From the NCBI GenBank assembly GCA_947174915.1, contig CAMWKV010000002.1, forward strand, positions 1-46,538: 46,538 bases of DNA. Reading direction: 5' to 3'. Numbering within the stretch: the stretch's first letter is position 1; every line of letters begins with the position of its first letter. A program made the position numbers and the translations under genes. The notes below the pieces were generated by a model. It was not told the DNA's origin, did not search any database, and saw only the letters and a list, made by a program, of their open reading frames with translations. The DNA comes from an uncultured Porphyromonadaceae bacterium. GTDB taxonomy: Bacteria > Bacteroidota > Bacteroidia > Bacteroidales > Muribaculaceae. Below are positions 23,285 through 32,656 of the stretch, one piece after another.

Positions 23285-26080
23285 TTACTCGGCTTGCATG
23301 ATGATGGAGGATTTGTGTGCGGGCAGGACGGTGTCGCGGACAAAGGCGGCGACGGTCTCGGGGCTCAGGGCTTCCACGGCGGCTCGGTAGGTGTTGTGCA
23401 TGTCCATGCCGTCGCGTTCGTAGGATTTGATTACCTTCAGCCAGTAGGCATTGTCTGTGGCACTTTCATCGAAACTCTTCAGTAGGAATTCCTTGATTCC
23501 GGCCACTTCTTCCGCGCTGATTACTGTAGCATCGGCCATCTCTTTGATGGTGGCATTGACGATGTCGAGGGTTGCCTGCTCATAGCCCGGTTGTACTTTG
23601 ATATTGGTGGGCATGAGGAGGCTGGGACCACCCGTAGCACTCAGGCCCGGATTGATGCCGGCATGTGTACGGATAGAGTAGGTCCAGCCGCGGCTCTCGC
23701 GCAGGTCGGCGAGAAGTCGGTTGCGCAGGAGTTGGCCGAAGACAGCGGCGTTGAGGATGTTGTCCAGCGTGTAGGCTGCGGGGCCGCTATAGAAGTTGTA
23801 CACGAAACCCTGGGGATTCTCCATTTGACGCGAGAAGAGCAGTTGGAAATCGTAGGGAGTGAAGTCGTAGCCGAAATCGATGGCGCTTTCCTTGCGACCG
23901 GCGCCCGGGAGGCTCGCGATGTACTGCTCAAGACAGTTGGTGAGGCTGTCGGTATTGAAGTCACCCACTACCATGAAGGTGAAGTCGGACATGTCGCCAT
24001 AGCGGTCCTTATACACTTCGAAGGCTCTACCCATGCTTATATTATCCACATCCTCGGCCTTCATTCGGGCGGCAAGGGGATGGTGGTTGTAGATAGCGTG
24101 GTGGATGGAGTCGCCGAAGGCCTGCGAGGGATTGTATTTCTTGTGCGATACGCTGTTGCGCTGATTGTCAATGAAGGTACGGAAGGCGACGCTGTCGGGT
24201 TCGAAGGCAGTGGCGCGGAGGTACAGCAGCCCGAAAGCCATGTCCATATCGTCGGCGGTTGTAGCGGCTTCGATACCTTCTTCGTTATTGCCTACGGAGG
24301 CACTTACTTTCACATTGTGACCCGTGGTGATGCGGCGTATATCGGCAGCGGTATGACCGCCATGTTTCATCTCACCCATGAGCTCGTTGACTACCCGGAG
24401 GGTAGCCACATCGTCGTTGCGGTAGTTGAGCGACAGACCGCCGGGGCTATAGCCGCGTATGTACACCTGGCCGGGCTTGTAGTCTGTGTGTTTGGCTATT
24501 ACCTTGATGCCGTTAGAAAGGGTGTAGACCTTGGCGTCGAAGAGCGCGAGGCTGTCGGTGGCAACGATAGAGCCTCGCACAGGGAGGGTTTCGAAGAGCT
24601 TGTCGGCCGATTTAAGCATAGGCGAGTAAGGCTCGTACTGACGGGCGAAAGCGGTGTCGACGGCAGCACGAAGCAATGCCTCGTCTTCGCTGTCTGTGAG
24701 TTCATTCTTGGGGCGATAGTGCAGAATCACAGCTCCGCGGCCACGTGGGTAGAGAAGGCTCTCGATGTATCCTTTGATGTCCTCAGGTGTAATGGTCTCA
24801 GCTGTAGCAACGACACTGTCGCGGACGGCAGCAGCACTGATTTGCTGACCTCCGTCGAGATAGTGACGGACAGCCTGCTTGGCCAGTACGGTGTTTGACG
24901 GGTTGGCGTGCGTGCGAAGGTGTTCGTCGGCACCGTTGACGAGATTCTCGCGGGCTCGCACCACTTCGTCCTCGCCTATGCCATGTTGGATGACGCGCAC
25001 CAGTTCACCGTACCATGCCTTGACGGCATCGGCAGCGCGACCGGCCTTGACAGGCCCGCGCATGGTGAAGGCTTGTTCACCGCCGGCCATGAAATACTTG
25101 GTCTTGCCCAGGGCGAGCGATAGATGAGGGCAGTCGTCGGAGGCTTCGAGTACTTCAAAACGGTCCACGAGGATGTTGCCTGTCATTTCGGAGAGAGCGT
25201 GGGTGCGGAAGGAGTCGTCGGACGACACTCGCCAGTAGAGCTGAAGCATCTCCGAGCCCTGCTCGGGATCCGACTCGACAGCGCATATCAGACTGTCGGC
25301 GACGGGTACGACGGGGCGATGTGATTTCTGCGATAGGGCCGAGCGCTTGGCGGGAATAGCGCCGAAGAGTTTCTTTATCTCTATCTCGGTGCTGTCGAGG
25401 TCGATGTCGCCTACGATGATAACAGCCTGATTGACGGGTACATTCCAGCGATCGTAGAAGCGGCGTAGTACCTCGGGTTTGAAGTTTTCCACCACTTCCA
25501 TCTTGCCTATGGGCATGCGCTCCCCGTAGGCCGAGCCGCCGTAGAGTTTAGCGGAGGCACGCTCGAGCATACGATTAGTCGCCGACGAGCGCTGACGGGC
25601 CTCGCTGACGATGACACCACGTTCGGCGTCAATGTCTTCCGGACGCAGCAGGATGCCGCACGACCAGTCGCGGAGGATGAGCATGCACGAATCGATCGAG
25701 CCCTGGCGCACTGTCGGTGCTTTGCATATATTGTAGACAATCTCGTCGGTCGATGTGTAGGCGTTGAGATGTGCACCGAATTTCACACCTATGCTTTCAA
25801 GATAGGTAATGAGTGAATTGCCGGGGAAATGTTCAGTGCCGTTGAAACACATGTGCTCCAGAAAGTGGGCCAGACCGCGCTGGTCGTCATCCTCGAAGGC
25901 CGAACCCACGCTCTGTGCCAGGAAGTAGTCGGCTGTACCGCGAGGGTTTTCGTTGTGTTGCAGATAGTAAGTCATGCCGTTGTCGAGGACGCCGGTTCGT
26001 ACTGCCGGATCAAGATCGGCGGCAAGTGCAGCAAACGTCGTGCCAAAGGCTATGGCAGTTGCAGTTAGTAATCTTTTCAT
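23285..26080 (-). CDS. Periplasmic M16 (insulinase/pitrilysin) zinc protease, PqqL-like
   Basis: This is a 931-aa two-half M16 metallopeptidase with a signal peptide (about 1-20). The inverted zinc motif is His72-x-x-Glu75-His76 (AHFLEHMCFNG). The third ligand is Glu153, 77 residues later, exactly the spacing in pitrilysin. The second, inactive half begins around residue 520 and carries the usual late M16 segment RNRLLADLRESRGWTYSI. M16 enzymes cut unfolded or small proteins inside a closed chamber. The length equals that of E. coli PqqL, a periplasmic M16 protease paired with a TonB receptor. Here it is the last gene of the TonB-receptor operon, 42 bases after the DUF6850 gene. Confidence 0.92.
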   Translation of the reverse strand: MKRLLTATAIAFGTTFAALAADLDPAVRTGVLDNGMTYYLQHNENPRGTADYFLAQSVGSAFEDDDQRGLAHFLEHMCFNGTEHFPGNSLITYLESIGVKFGAHLNAYTSTDEIVYNICKAPTVRQGSIDSCMLILRDWSCGILLRPEDIDAERGVIVSEARQRSSATNRMLERASAKLYGGSAYGERMPIGKMEVVENFKPEVLRRFYDRWNVPVNQAVIIVGDIDLDSTEIEIKKLFGAIPAKRSALSQKSHRPVVPVADSLICAVESDPEQGSEMLQLYWRVSSDDSFRTHALSEMTGNILVDRFEVLEASDDCPHLSLALGKTKYFMAGGEQAFTMRGPVKAGRAADAVKAWYGELVRVIQHGIGEDEVVRARENLVNGADEHLRTHANPSNTVLAKQAVRHYLDGGQQISAAAVRDSVVATAETITPEDIKGYIESLLYPRGRGAVILHYRPKNELTDSEDEALLRAAVDTAFARQYEPYSPMLKSADKLFETLPVRGSIVATDSLALFDAKVYTLSNGIKVIAKHTDYKPGQVYIRGYSPGGLSLNYRNDDVATLRVVNELMGEMKHGGHTAADIRRITTGHNVKVSASVGNNEEGIEAATTADDMDMAFGLLYLRATAFEPDSVAFRTFIDNQRNSVSHKKYNPSQAFGDSIHHAIYNHHPLAARMKAEDVDNISMGRAFEVYKDRYGDMSDFTFMVVGDFNTDSLTNCLEQYIASLPGAGRKESAIDFGYDFTPYDFQLLFSRQMENPQGFVYNFYSGPAAYTLDNILNAAVFGQLLRNRLLADLRESRGWTYSIRTHAGINPGLSATGGPSLLMPTNIKVQPGYEQATLDIVNATIKEMADATVISAEEVAGIKEFLLKSFDESATDNAYWLKVIKSYERDGMDMHNTYRAAVEALSPETVAAFVRDTVLPAHKSSIIMQAE

Positions 26081-26122
26081 CAGTGATTTATGATGTCAGT
26101 TATATTAATGCTATGAGAGATG

Positions 26123-27655
26123 TCAGAAAGAGAAGACAGCAGATGCTTCAAACCCGTTGCCATTGCTGTCGCCGGCGCATACGGGAAGCACTCCGCTCAG
26201 TCGCAGACCTATCGTGCGTCCGTGCGGGAGCAGGCGGTCGATGCCGGCTCGCGCGGTGTAGAGCGCCCGCGAGTGGGTGAGGTAAGCATAGTCGGCTCGA
26301 AGCATATCGGTGAAATAACCGTCGGCTCCGGCGAGGCCTGTGAGCGAACACTTGGCAGGAGATACCATGTCGGCAGCTCCTTTGAGGCTGAGTAACCACT
26401 CCCCCGCGCACTGCCATACCCATGTGGCTTCTATACCGTAACTGATAGCGTCGGCGCGCATGCGTCGGTCGACGGGCGCGGAGATGTAGCAGTCGAGGCG
26501 GTGACTGAAGTCAATATGACCTCCGAGGTCGAGGCGGTGACGAGTACCCTGCGAACGCCACAGACCGCTAAGGCCGGTGTGCCACGAGCGCATGAAGTAG
26601 CTTGCGATAGAGGCAATCTCGGGGTACACCTGACCGACGGGATCGCCGAAGATGTTGTCGAAACCCGTACGGCGCGAGCGACCCCATGTAAGGCTCACAA
26701 TGATGTTGTCCGTGCGCCAGCCGGCTTGCACTGTCCAGTCAGTGTGAGCTGCGCGGTTGACGGGAAGGCGGTTGAGGTCGTTGAGCTGCTTGTCGAAGGT
26801 GAATCGGTGGTACGATGCCATACCGAAAACGCCCTCGGTAGCAGGATAGAGCGAAATGTCTGCGCCATAGCGCCAGCCCGAGTAGTTCGAGGATAGTCCC
26901 GTCCCGGCAAAACGCTTGTAGTCAGTGCCAAGTCCTGTGAGGTGGTACACCTTACCGGCGCCGAGTTCGCTGACGAATTTGATTGAATTGCTCTGGCTGT
27001 ATTTGAGGGCATCAAGACCGAGAGCCAGAGAGTAGCTCCCAAACTTTCGACCGAAGGCGCCCGCAAGATTAAGGCGTCCCACGCTGTTTTTCGGGCGCGG
27101 ATCCACCTGGCGCCAGTCCTGCACGGCGGTATAGTCAATAGAGGCACCATAGAGCCAACCGGCGCCGAAGCCGGAGGCATACGAACCGCCGAAGGAGTAC
27201 ACTTCCCGACTCATGTCGCCGCCGATTTCGTCGGCGGTAAAGTAGGGGTAGAGTATGCTTGCGTCAGTGGTCTCACTTGCCTGCACATCATAGACCTTGC
27301 CATTATGGTACTCGGCATGTCCGGTGATTGCAGCATTGCCGGTGAGAATATATGTGCTCGCTTCAAAGAAGCCGTAGCCTGTGCCGTGTCCGGAGGCTGA
27401 GGAGGGGGCGGTGTCGTAGTGCACACGCCGATAACCGGCGGCAATGTCGGTGTTCGACACGGTGTGGCGTAGCGGCGACAGAGCAGGATTGGCAAGCGTC
27501 GCACCGGCGATGGCGGTGTAGGCCGTGTCGAAGGCGATAGCACGCACTACGCCGGACTTCGCATCCGGAGCTCCCGAGGTGATGTTCTTCGGTGCACCGT
27601 GAGCGCCAAGAGTAATGGTGGCGGCGATACCGAGTGCCGTGACTATTCGTTTCAT
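26123..27655 (-). CDS. Outer membrane beta-barrel protein, DUF6850-like
   Basis: This 510-aa protein has a signal peptide (about 1-20) and many alternating amphipathic beta strands ending in Tyr/Trp. It closes with a terminal ASAVFSF, the C-terminal aromatic signal of outer-membrane barrels. A plug domain or TonB box is not visible. I associate it with the DUF6850 family, whose members are annotated next to DUF4876 lipoproteins and TonB receptors; the link is from memory of the family and not from a search. The start overlaps the DUF4876 stop by 4 bases. Its role may be to help the receptor complex or pass a product across the outer membrane (inference). Confidence 0.7.
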   Translation of the reverse strand: MKRIVTALGIAATITLGAHGAPKNITSGAPDAKSGVVRAIAFDTAYTAIAGATLANPALSPLRHTVSNTDIAAGYRRVHYDTAPSSASGHGTGYGFFEASTYILTGNAAITGHAEYHNGKVYDVQASETTDASILYPYFTADEIGGDMSREVYSFGGSYASGFGAGWLYGASIDYTAVQDWRQVDPRPKNSVGRLNLAGAFGRKFGSYSLALGLDALKYSQSNSIKFVSELGAGKVYHLTGLGTDYKRFAGTGLSSNYSGWRYGADISLYPATEGVFGMASYHRFTFDKQLNDLNRLPVNRAAHTDWTVQAGWRTDNIIVSLTWGRSRRTGFDNIFGDPVGQVYPEIASIASYFMRSWHTGLSGLWRSQGTRHRLDLGGHIDFSHRLDCYISAPVDRRMRADAISYGIEATWVWQCAGEWLLSLKGAADMVSPAKCSLTGLAGADGYFTDMLRADYAYLTHSRALYTARAGIDRLLPHGRTIGLRLSGVLPVCAGDSNGNGFEASAVFSF

Positions 27656-28932
27656 TGTTCAGCAGGAGTTATTCCGTCGATTGTTACTGTGGAGGCGGTG
27701 GCACCGCTGATATCGGTGACGCTTTTCTGTAGTTCGATTTCAGAGGGGACTACGAAGGGGTTGAAGTCATCGCCGGAGTTGTTGGTGTCGGCGAGAACGA
27801 TTCTGTCACCGTCTTTGGCCAGAAACTTGCGGCGTACGGAGTGGAAGTAGCGTGTCTTGTCGTTGTTGATGGTACCGCAGTAGGTGTAGCCGGAGTCAAG
27901 ACTCGGGTCTGTCACATTCCACTGGTAGTTGCTTTCGATCGAAAGATTCACTACATCCACCACCATGTCGTTGGGCAGCCAATAGCCGCGCTTGGTCATG
28001 GGAAATGCTCCGGCGACAGTGATATTCTCATAGTCTACAGTATAATAGTGCGCTGCCATGAAAGCGTCCTTACCTTCGGGTATGCGTGCGAGGCCATAGG
28101 CCTTGAATCCGCGGTCGTGGAGCTGCCATATAGTCTGTGTGTAGCAGTACCATTTGTCAAGGTTCGGCACAGCAGGATTGTCTATGTCGGTGTACATAGG
28201 GCTGGTGCTCACGTCGTACCATTCAAAGTCGGCATGGCTCAGATCAAGCGAATTGGGGTTGATGGTGCGGTGATCGATGGCAATGTCGGCGATGAGGAGA
28301 GACTCGCCCGGCGCCACGGGATAGTTCTTGCCGCTGCCGGGGATGGCGTAGAGCGCATCCACACTTACTGCGCTGTTGATGATGTTTGGCTCGTAGTTGA
28401 ATTTCTCAGTGGTAAGAAAGAGCGACTCGAATATCACCAGTCCGTCGGCGTATATCACATGGTCTGTGTTGTTATAGAGCTTGAAATACTGGTCGCCGTT
28501 GTAGCTATTACCGCTCGTCTGTAGCGTGCCGGTGAAGAATATCTCGCTGATTATGAGGTCGTCGGTCTCTACAGTAGCATAGGCAGGCAGTGATACCGTA
28601 GTAGGTGCGCTGATGGTGACGGACGATACAGAAGCATGGATGGCTACCTCAGGAGCGCCGTCGAGCGTGGCTGTGCCATCGTAGCGGATGGTGTACAGGC
28701 CGGGGCTGACAGATACTGTAGCGGCGTAGCTGCCGTTGCGGGTGATGTCGATAGTGTTGCCCGTAGAAAGATTAGTGATGTGGAACGTCGAACTCTCAGC
28801 AGCATGTCCGCTGAATTGCTCAGGAAGTTCTACAACTATTTTGATGTCTACGGAGCTTGCCGCCGGCACATCATCGGAGCACGACAGCAGTGGCAGTGTG
28901 AAAAGGAGTATGAGAAGTCGGATATATTTCAT
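27652..28932 (-). CDS. DUF4876-type lipoprotein
   Basis: This 426-aa lipoprotein has a lipobox LPLLSC at residues 13-18 (lipidated Cys18) followed by Ser-Asp-Asp. A short Ig-like N-terminal domain (about 27-115) contains NLSTGNTIDITRNGSYAATV. The main domain, about 125-420, starts DDLIISEIFFTG and contains a lamin-tail-like fold pattern (GDQYFKLYNNTDHVIYADGL), which is the DUF4876 signature as I know it. It probably sits on the outer surface as a partner of the TonB receptor encoded directly upstream. The stop/start overlaps on both sides (1 base with the receptor, 4 bases with the barrel gene) show tight coupling. The ligand is unknown. Confidence 0.8.
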   Translation of the reverse strand: MKYIRLLILLFTLPLLSCSDDVPAASSVDIKIVVELPEQFSGHAAESSTFHITNLSTGNTIDITRNGSYAATVSVSPGLYTIRYDGTATLDGAPEVAIHASVSSVTISAPTTVSLPAYATVETDDLIISEIFFTGTLQTSGNSYNGDQYFKLYNNTDHVIYADGLVIFESLFLTTEKFNYEPNIINSAVSVDALYAIPGSGKNYPVAPGESLLIADIAIDHRTINPNSLDLSHADFEWYDVSTSPMYTDIDNPAVPNLDKWYCYTQTIWQLHDRGFKAYGLARIPEGKDAFMAAHYYTVDYENITVAGAFPMTKRGYWLPNDMVVDVVNLSIESNYQWNVTDPSLDSGYTYCGTINNDKTRYFHSVRRKFLAKDGDRIVLADTNNSGDDFNPFVVPSEIELQKSVTDISGATASTVTIDGITPAEQ

Positions 28933-31706
28933 CAGAGTGTGAAGTTTAGTTCCATGCCGAAATATGCCTCAGAGTTGCGGCGCACTTTCAGGCCATTGGA
29001 AGTATAGTCGGGAAGATAGTCAATAATACGGTTGACGAATGCCGATACGCGAAGCCATCGACCTATTGTCTTGGTAGCTTTCAGGTTAACGTAGAGTGCT
29101 GTCGGGATTGTATAGGTGTCGAAGAGCCCGGGGTTGTAATACTTCAAGAGGTACTTGAGCATGGGATCGTTCGCGGCGGCATCGTCGTAGGGATGGAGCT
29201 GTCCGTCCTCCGAACTCAGATAAGCTGTAGGCCGGCCGTCCTCGGTGAGGCGACGGGTCTTGACGTACCACATACACTGTAGCGTGGTGGTGAATACCAG
29301 TCCGAGACGCGGCAACTGAGTGTCGAACATGAAGTTGGTGTTGAACTGCGTATTTATGCGGCCGTCGGCGGTGTCGTAGAGTCCCACATAGTGATCCGAT
29401 ACCGATACGCCGTCCACAACATCGGTAACAGGTTCGAATAGCATCATCGAGTTGGAGTATCGCGTTCTGAACCATGCACCGGTGACGGTCAGCGCCGTTG
29501 CTACCGGTTTCCAGCGTGCTGTGTTGAGTGTGAATTCGATACCTTTCTTGTCAATGGTCGAGCCATTCTCGGCGCGGCGGAAGGAACGCAGGATGGAGGT
29601 GTCGCGGTACGGCAGACTTTCAAGCGAGGGAGGACCGGTCAGGCTGCCGGGGGCAATGCCGGATGGGTCATAGAGGCGATAGTCGTAGTTGCCGTAGATG
29701 GTAGAGTAGCGGAATCCGTCGCCCATGTGTTCCTGAAAGTAGGTTACCGACAGTTTGTTAGCACCCACCTGGGCTCCGAAACGCAGCTCCCATTTCTGAT
29801 TGCGTGCCGGACGCAGTGCGTAGTTGGTGGCATCGTTGATGTAGGTGCGGATGTTGACGCGCGAATTCTCTGTCGGATTGGCGGTATCGTAGTAGTTGAG
29901 CTGGAGTATGTCCAGGAAGGCCTCTTGCGGGAAAAGGTAGTCCGCAGTGGGCATACGGGTATTCAGACCGTAGCCGCCGGCTATCTGAAGCTCGGCCTGG
30001 CGTGAGCCGAGGTCGAAAGCCGGGAAGCGCCACACGGCGTTGACACGAGGGTCGAGGTAGGGGCGGCCGGAGATGTAGTAGCGTTTGTCAAGTCCGGCCA
30101 GGGCCGTGAGGTGAACACCTGCCTGTACCTCAAGTGTATTGGCTCCAATTGGTGCGGTGAGAGCATCCTCGAAGAAAGCACCGGCAACATTGAGTGCCGG
30201 TATGTCGCTGAACGCACGCGGACGCGATGTCCACGAGCCGCTCAGAGGTTTGTCAAGGTCGTACACCTGGCCGCGACCGTAGTTCTTACTCAGCGTCCAG
30301 TCGGCGCCCAGTTTGTAGTGCTGACGCGCACCCTGCCACGATGGTATGGCGCCGGAGAGGCGCACCTTGCCGTAGATGCTTACGGGCTTGCCCTCTGCCA
30401 GGTAGTCAGCTATGTATTCGCCGAGGATGTAGTGTCCGTCGTGTACACCGGCGGTAGTAGTCGACGGGGCTACGGTGGCGCGCATAGGCGCTACTTGCAG
30501 GTGGCGCTCAAGGCGGTCGTCGGCGTACGATGCCGAGAAATTGACATCAAGATTCTCAAGCCACGACAGTTTCTCAAAGTTGAGACTCAGCCCAGATGTG
30601 AAGGATGTCTCCTTGTGGTCGGACTTGTACTCGTCGATTTTCGTGAGCGAGAGGTCGGGGTCAACTTTAGATTTGTCGATGGTGGCGGTGAAATCTCCGG
30701 CAATGTTCCAGTCGATGTTCACGTCGCTTGTGCGCCAGTGTAGCGAAGAACGCACGGAGGCTGTAATGCGTTGGAAATTCTCGAGATTGTCGCGAGGATC
30801 TATCTTGCTGTCGAACCACCCTATATCGAAATTGAGCGTGTTCGTCTTGCTCGGGCCCACGAGTATGCCTTTGCCGGCGTATAACAGTTTGCTGAATCCG
30901 TCCGCTTTGAATCGTGCAGTCCATGGCGTAGCGCTGCGGCGCCGCTTGATGTTCACCATGCCGCTGGACAGATTGCCGTACTCCGCCGATGGGATGCCGC
31001 GGACGATTTCTACGCTCTCTATGTTGTCTGTCGATAGCGAACGCATATCCACGCCTCGATTCAGCGATGTGCGGCCATTGGCGGCTGTGGTGCCGATAGA
31101 CTGCATGTTGGCGTCGGTACTTATCGGCGCGCCGTCGACGTTGAATAGTGTGCCGAGCGAGGATATATCATAGTCGGGATTGTCGGACGACAGTGTGCCT
31201 GTGGCTGAGAGGTTGCCTGTCTCTCGCAGTTTGATGGTGTTGACGCCGCCCATATTCGGGTTCTGCGAGATATTGCCGGGCATGAGTTCGAGCAGGTCGG
31301 TGAAACTCGATGGCTGGAGGTGCTGCATGGCGGCACGGTCGATACGTGAGGCACTTGTCGGTCCCTGCGACTCCTGAGCGGTCACGACCACTTCGCTCAG
31401 CACATTCTCAGCCGATTGCATCCGTATGATGAGATTCATATCCTTCGAGCCTACGGCGATAGCCTGTTCGTAAGGCTTGAAACCCACATAGGATGCCTTG
31501 ATGATATAGTCGCCCGGACGAAGATCGAGGGTGAATACACCGTCGAGGTCGGTCTGTGTGCCTATATTAAGTGGTGATATTGCGATGGCGCATGCCGGCA
31601 GAGGACTGTCGTCGCTCATGTCAAGTACGACACCGGTTATTACCGTCGCATAACTTGCGATGGTCGCCAAAAGGTAGGATAATGATAGTAATAGCCGTCT
31701 TTTCAT
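28932..31706 (-). CDS. TonB-dependent outer membrane receptor with carboxypeptidase-regulatory N-terminus
   Basis: This 924-aa receptor has a signal peptide (about 1-20) and a CarboxypepD_reg-like domain (about 20-105, VITGVVLDMSDDSPLPACAI...). The plug domain (about 110-255) contains VVVTAQESQGPTSASRID and IESVEIVRGIPSAEYGNLSSG. A 22-strand-type barrel follows, ending YFGMELNFTL with the terminal aromatic pattern. It imports a bulky ligand using TonB energy. No SusD-type partner is nearby, so this is not a glycan-uptake SusC pair. The frame is open upstream to 31775, but 31706 is chosen because the signal peptide starts there and the -7 box lies just upstream. It heads the operon with DUF4876, DUF6850 and M16. 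Confidence 0.92.
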   Translation of the reverse strand: MKRRLLLSLSYLLATIASYATVITGVVLDMSDDSPLPACAIAISPLNIGTQTDLDGVFTLDLRPGDYIIKASYVGFKPYEQAIAVGSKDMNLIIRMQSAENVLSEVVVTAQESQGPTSASRIDRAAMQHLQPSSFTDLLELMPGNISQNPNMGGVNTIKLRETGNLSATGTLSSDNPDYDISSLGTLFNVDGAPISTDANMQSIGTTAANGRTSLNRGVDMRSLSTDNIESVEIVRGIPSAEYGNLSSGMVNIKRRRSATPWTARFKADGFSKLLYAGKGILVGPSKTNTLNFDIGWFDSKIDPRDNLENFQRITASVRSSLHWRTSDVNIDWNIAGDFTATIDKSKVDPDLSLTKIDEYKSDHKETSFTSGLSLNFEKLSWLENLDVNFSASYADDRLERHLQVAPMRATVAPSTTTAGVHDGHYILGEYIADYLAEGKPVSIYGKVRLSGAIPSWQGARQHYKLGADWTLSKNYGRGQVYDLDKPLSGSWTSRPRAFSDIPALNVAGAFFEDALTAPIGANTLEVQAGVHLTALAGLDKRYYISGRPYLDPRVNAVWRFPAFDLGSRQAELQIAGGYGLNTRMPTADYLFPQEAFLDILQLNYYDTANPTENSRVNIRTYINDATNYALRPARNQKWELRFGAQVGANKLSVTYFQEHMGDGFRYSTIYGNYDYRLYDPSGIAPGSLTGPPSLESLPYRDTSILRSFRRAENGSTIDKKGIEFTLNTARWKPVATALTVTGAWFRTRYSNSMMLFEPVTDVVDGVSVSDHYVGLYDTADGRINTQFNTNFMFDTQLPRLGLVFTTTLQCMWYVKTRRLTEDGRPTAYLSSEDGQLHPYDDAAANDPMLKYLLKYYNPGLFDTYTIPTALYVNLKATKTIGRWLRVSAFVNRIIDYLPDYTSNGLKVRRNSEAYFGMELNFTL

Positions 31707-31718
31707 GATTGTAGACCG

Positions 31719-31750
31719 CAAATTTACGAAATAATTTGGCGTCAAGCAAT
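31719..31750 (-). promoter_or_regulatory. Promoter of the TonB-receptor operon
   Basis: On the minus strand, ATTG (31750-31747) and TAAATTTG (31726-31719) are spaced by 20 bases, with one mismatch in the -33 box. Only 12 bases separate the -7 box from the receptor ATG, so the mRNA leader would be about 5-7 nt. Confidence 0.6.
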
Positions 31751-31770
31751 ACTCACGATTAAGTATTTGT

Positions 31771-31798
31771 GTCACGCTTGCACTGTCACGCCTGCACT
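31771..31798. repeat. 14-bp tandem duplication at the comF 3' end
   Basis: gtcacgcttgcact (31771-31784) is followed directly by gtcacgcctgcact (31785-31798), one mismatch, and by a partial third unit gtca. The repeat spans the comF stop codon, so slippage would change the last residues of ComF or the spacing to the receptor promoter. Confidence 0.8.
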
Positions 31799-32586
31799 GT
31801 CAGGCCGAGGGTGAGGACGCTGATAGATGCCGGCCTGGCGCCGCTGAGGCTGATAGCGTGCGCACATTCGAACATGCTCGCACCCGTGGTGAACACATCA
31901 TCGACGATAGCGACGTTGAGTCCGTCCAGTTCTTGCGGATGATTCACACGGATACTACTCTGGAGGTTGCGGCGTCGTTCGCTGCCGCTCATGTGTGTCT
32001 GCGACGTGTGCCGGCGCACAGCTTCGAGGTTGTCACCTACCGGGATGCCGAGCTCCTCCGACAGTCCGTCGGCGATATAGTCGGCCTGGTTGAACGTGCG
32101 CGACAGCCACTTGCGCCAGTGCATGGGCATAGGCAGCAGCACATCTATATCCTTCAGTTCTACACCACCATCCGGGATACGCCTCGGAGCATCGGCAAGC
32201 ATCTCCAGGGCGAAGTAGCGAGCCATACGACGCGCCAGCTCGGGTTGCTCGTGGTACTTCGCACGACGTATGATTTCGGCTGCCGGGGACGAGGGATTAT
32301 AGTAGTACCAGGAAGCCAAAAAACCCGGCGGGGCAATGGCATTGTTGACAGCCTCGGCAAGTCGTCGCGATGAGTGCGGCACGAGCCACAGATAAGTACG
32401 CGGCAAGGTAGCAAGACACCTCAGACATACTTGTCGCTCGCCATGTTTCAGTGATTCGCCGCATACAATACACCCGTTGCCGATAATTGACAGTACTTGC
32501 TCGTCGAATATCTGCAGGATGTCGCGCATCAGACCACGGATACCATGATATATCCCTCCGCTCGACGATGAAGTATTGCGGGACAT
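31786..32586 (-). CDS. comF: ComF family phosphoribosyltransferase-like protein
   Basis: This 266-aa protein has a N-terminal zinc-binding region with two Cys pairs (CIVCGESLKHGERQVCLRCL, about 39-58) and a type I phosphoribosyltransferase fold. The PRPP-binding loop is VAIVDDVFTTGAS (about 225-237). A SQTHMSGSERRRNL segment before it is standard for ComF. ComF homologues are linked to DNA uptake and processing of single-stranded DNA, but the exact reaction is not settled. The first 19 residues are Ser/Gly-rich and the Met at residue 20 (32529) is an alternative start. It lies 70 bases after the HAD gene at the end of the clpP-recQ gene run. Confidence 0.88.
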   Translation of the reverse strand: MSRNTSSSSGGIYHGIRGLMRDILQIFDEQVLSIIGNGCIVCGESLKHGERQVCLRCLATLPRTYLWLVPHSSRRLAEAVNNAIAPPGFLASWYYYNPSSPAAEIIRRAKYHEQPELARRMARYFALEMLADAPRRIPDGGVELKDIDVLLPMPMHWRKWLSRTFNQADYIADGLSEELGIPVGDNLEAVRRHTSQTHMSGSERRRNLQSSIRVNHPQELDGLNVAIVDDVFTTGASMFECAHAISLSGARPASISVLTLGLTVQA

Positions 32587-32656
32587 AGCTCGGCAAGGGC
32601 TCGCTTGATGATTGAAATCAGAATCTTTGGCGGGGTTTAAAGCCTCAGCTTTCTAC

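Noticed and set aside
28932-31706. TonB receptor as a SusC-type glycan importer
   Set aside because: No SusD-like lipoprotein or glycoside hydrolase lies nearby; the neighbours are DUF4876, DUF6850 and an M16 protease.
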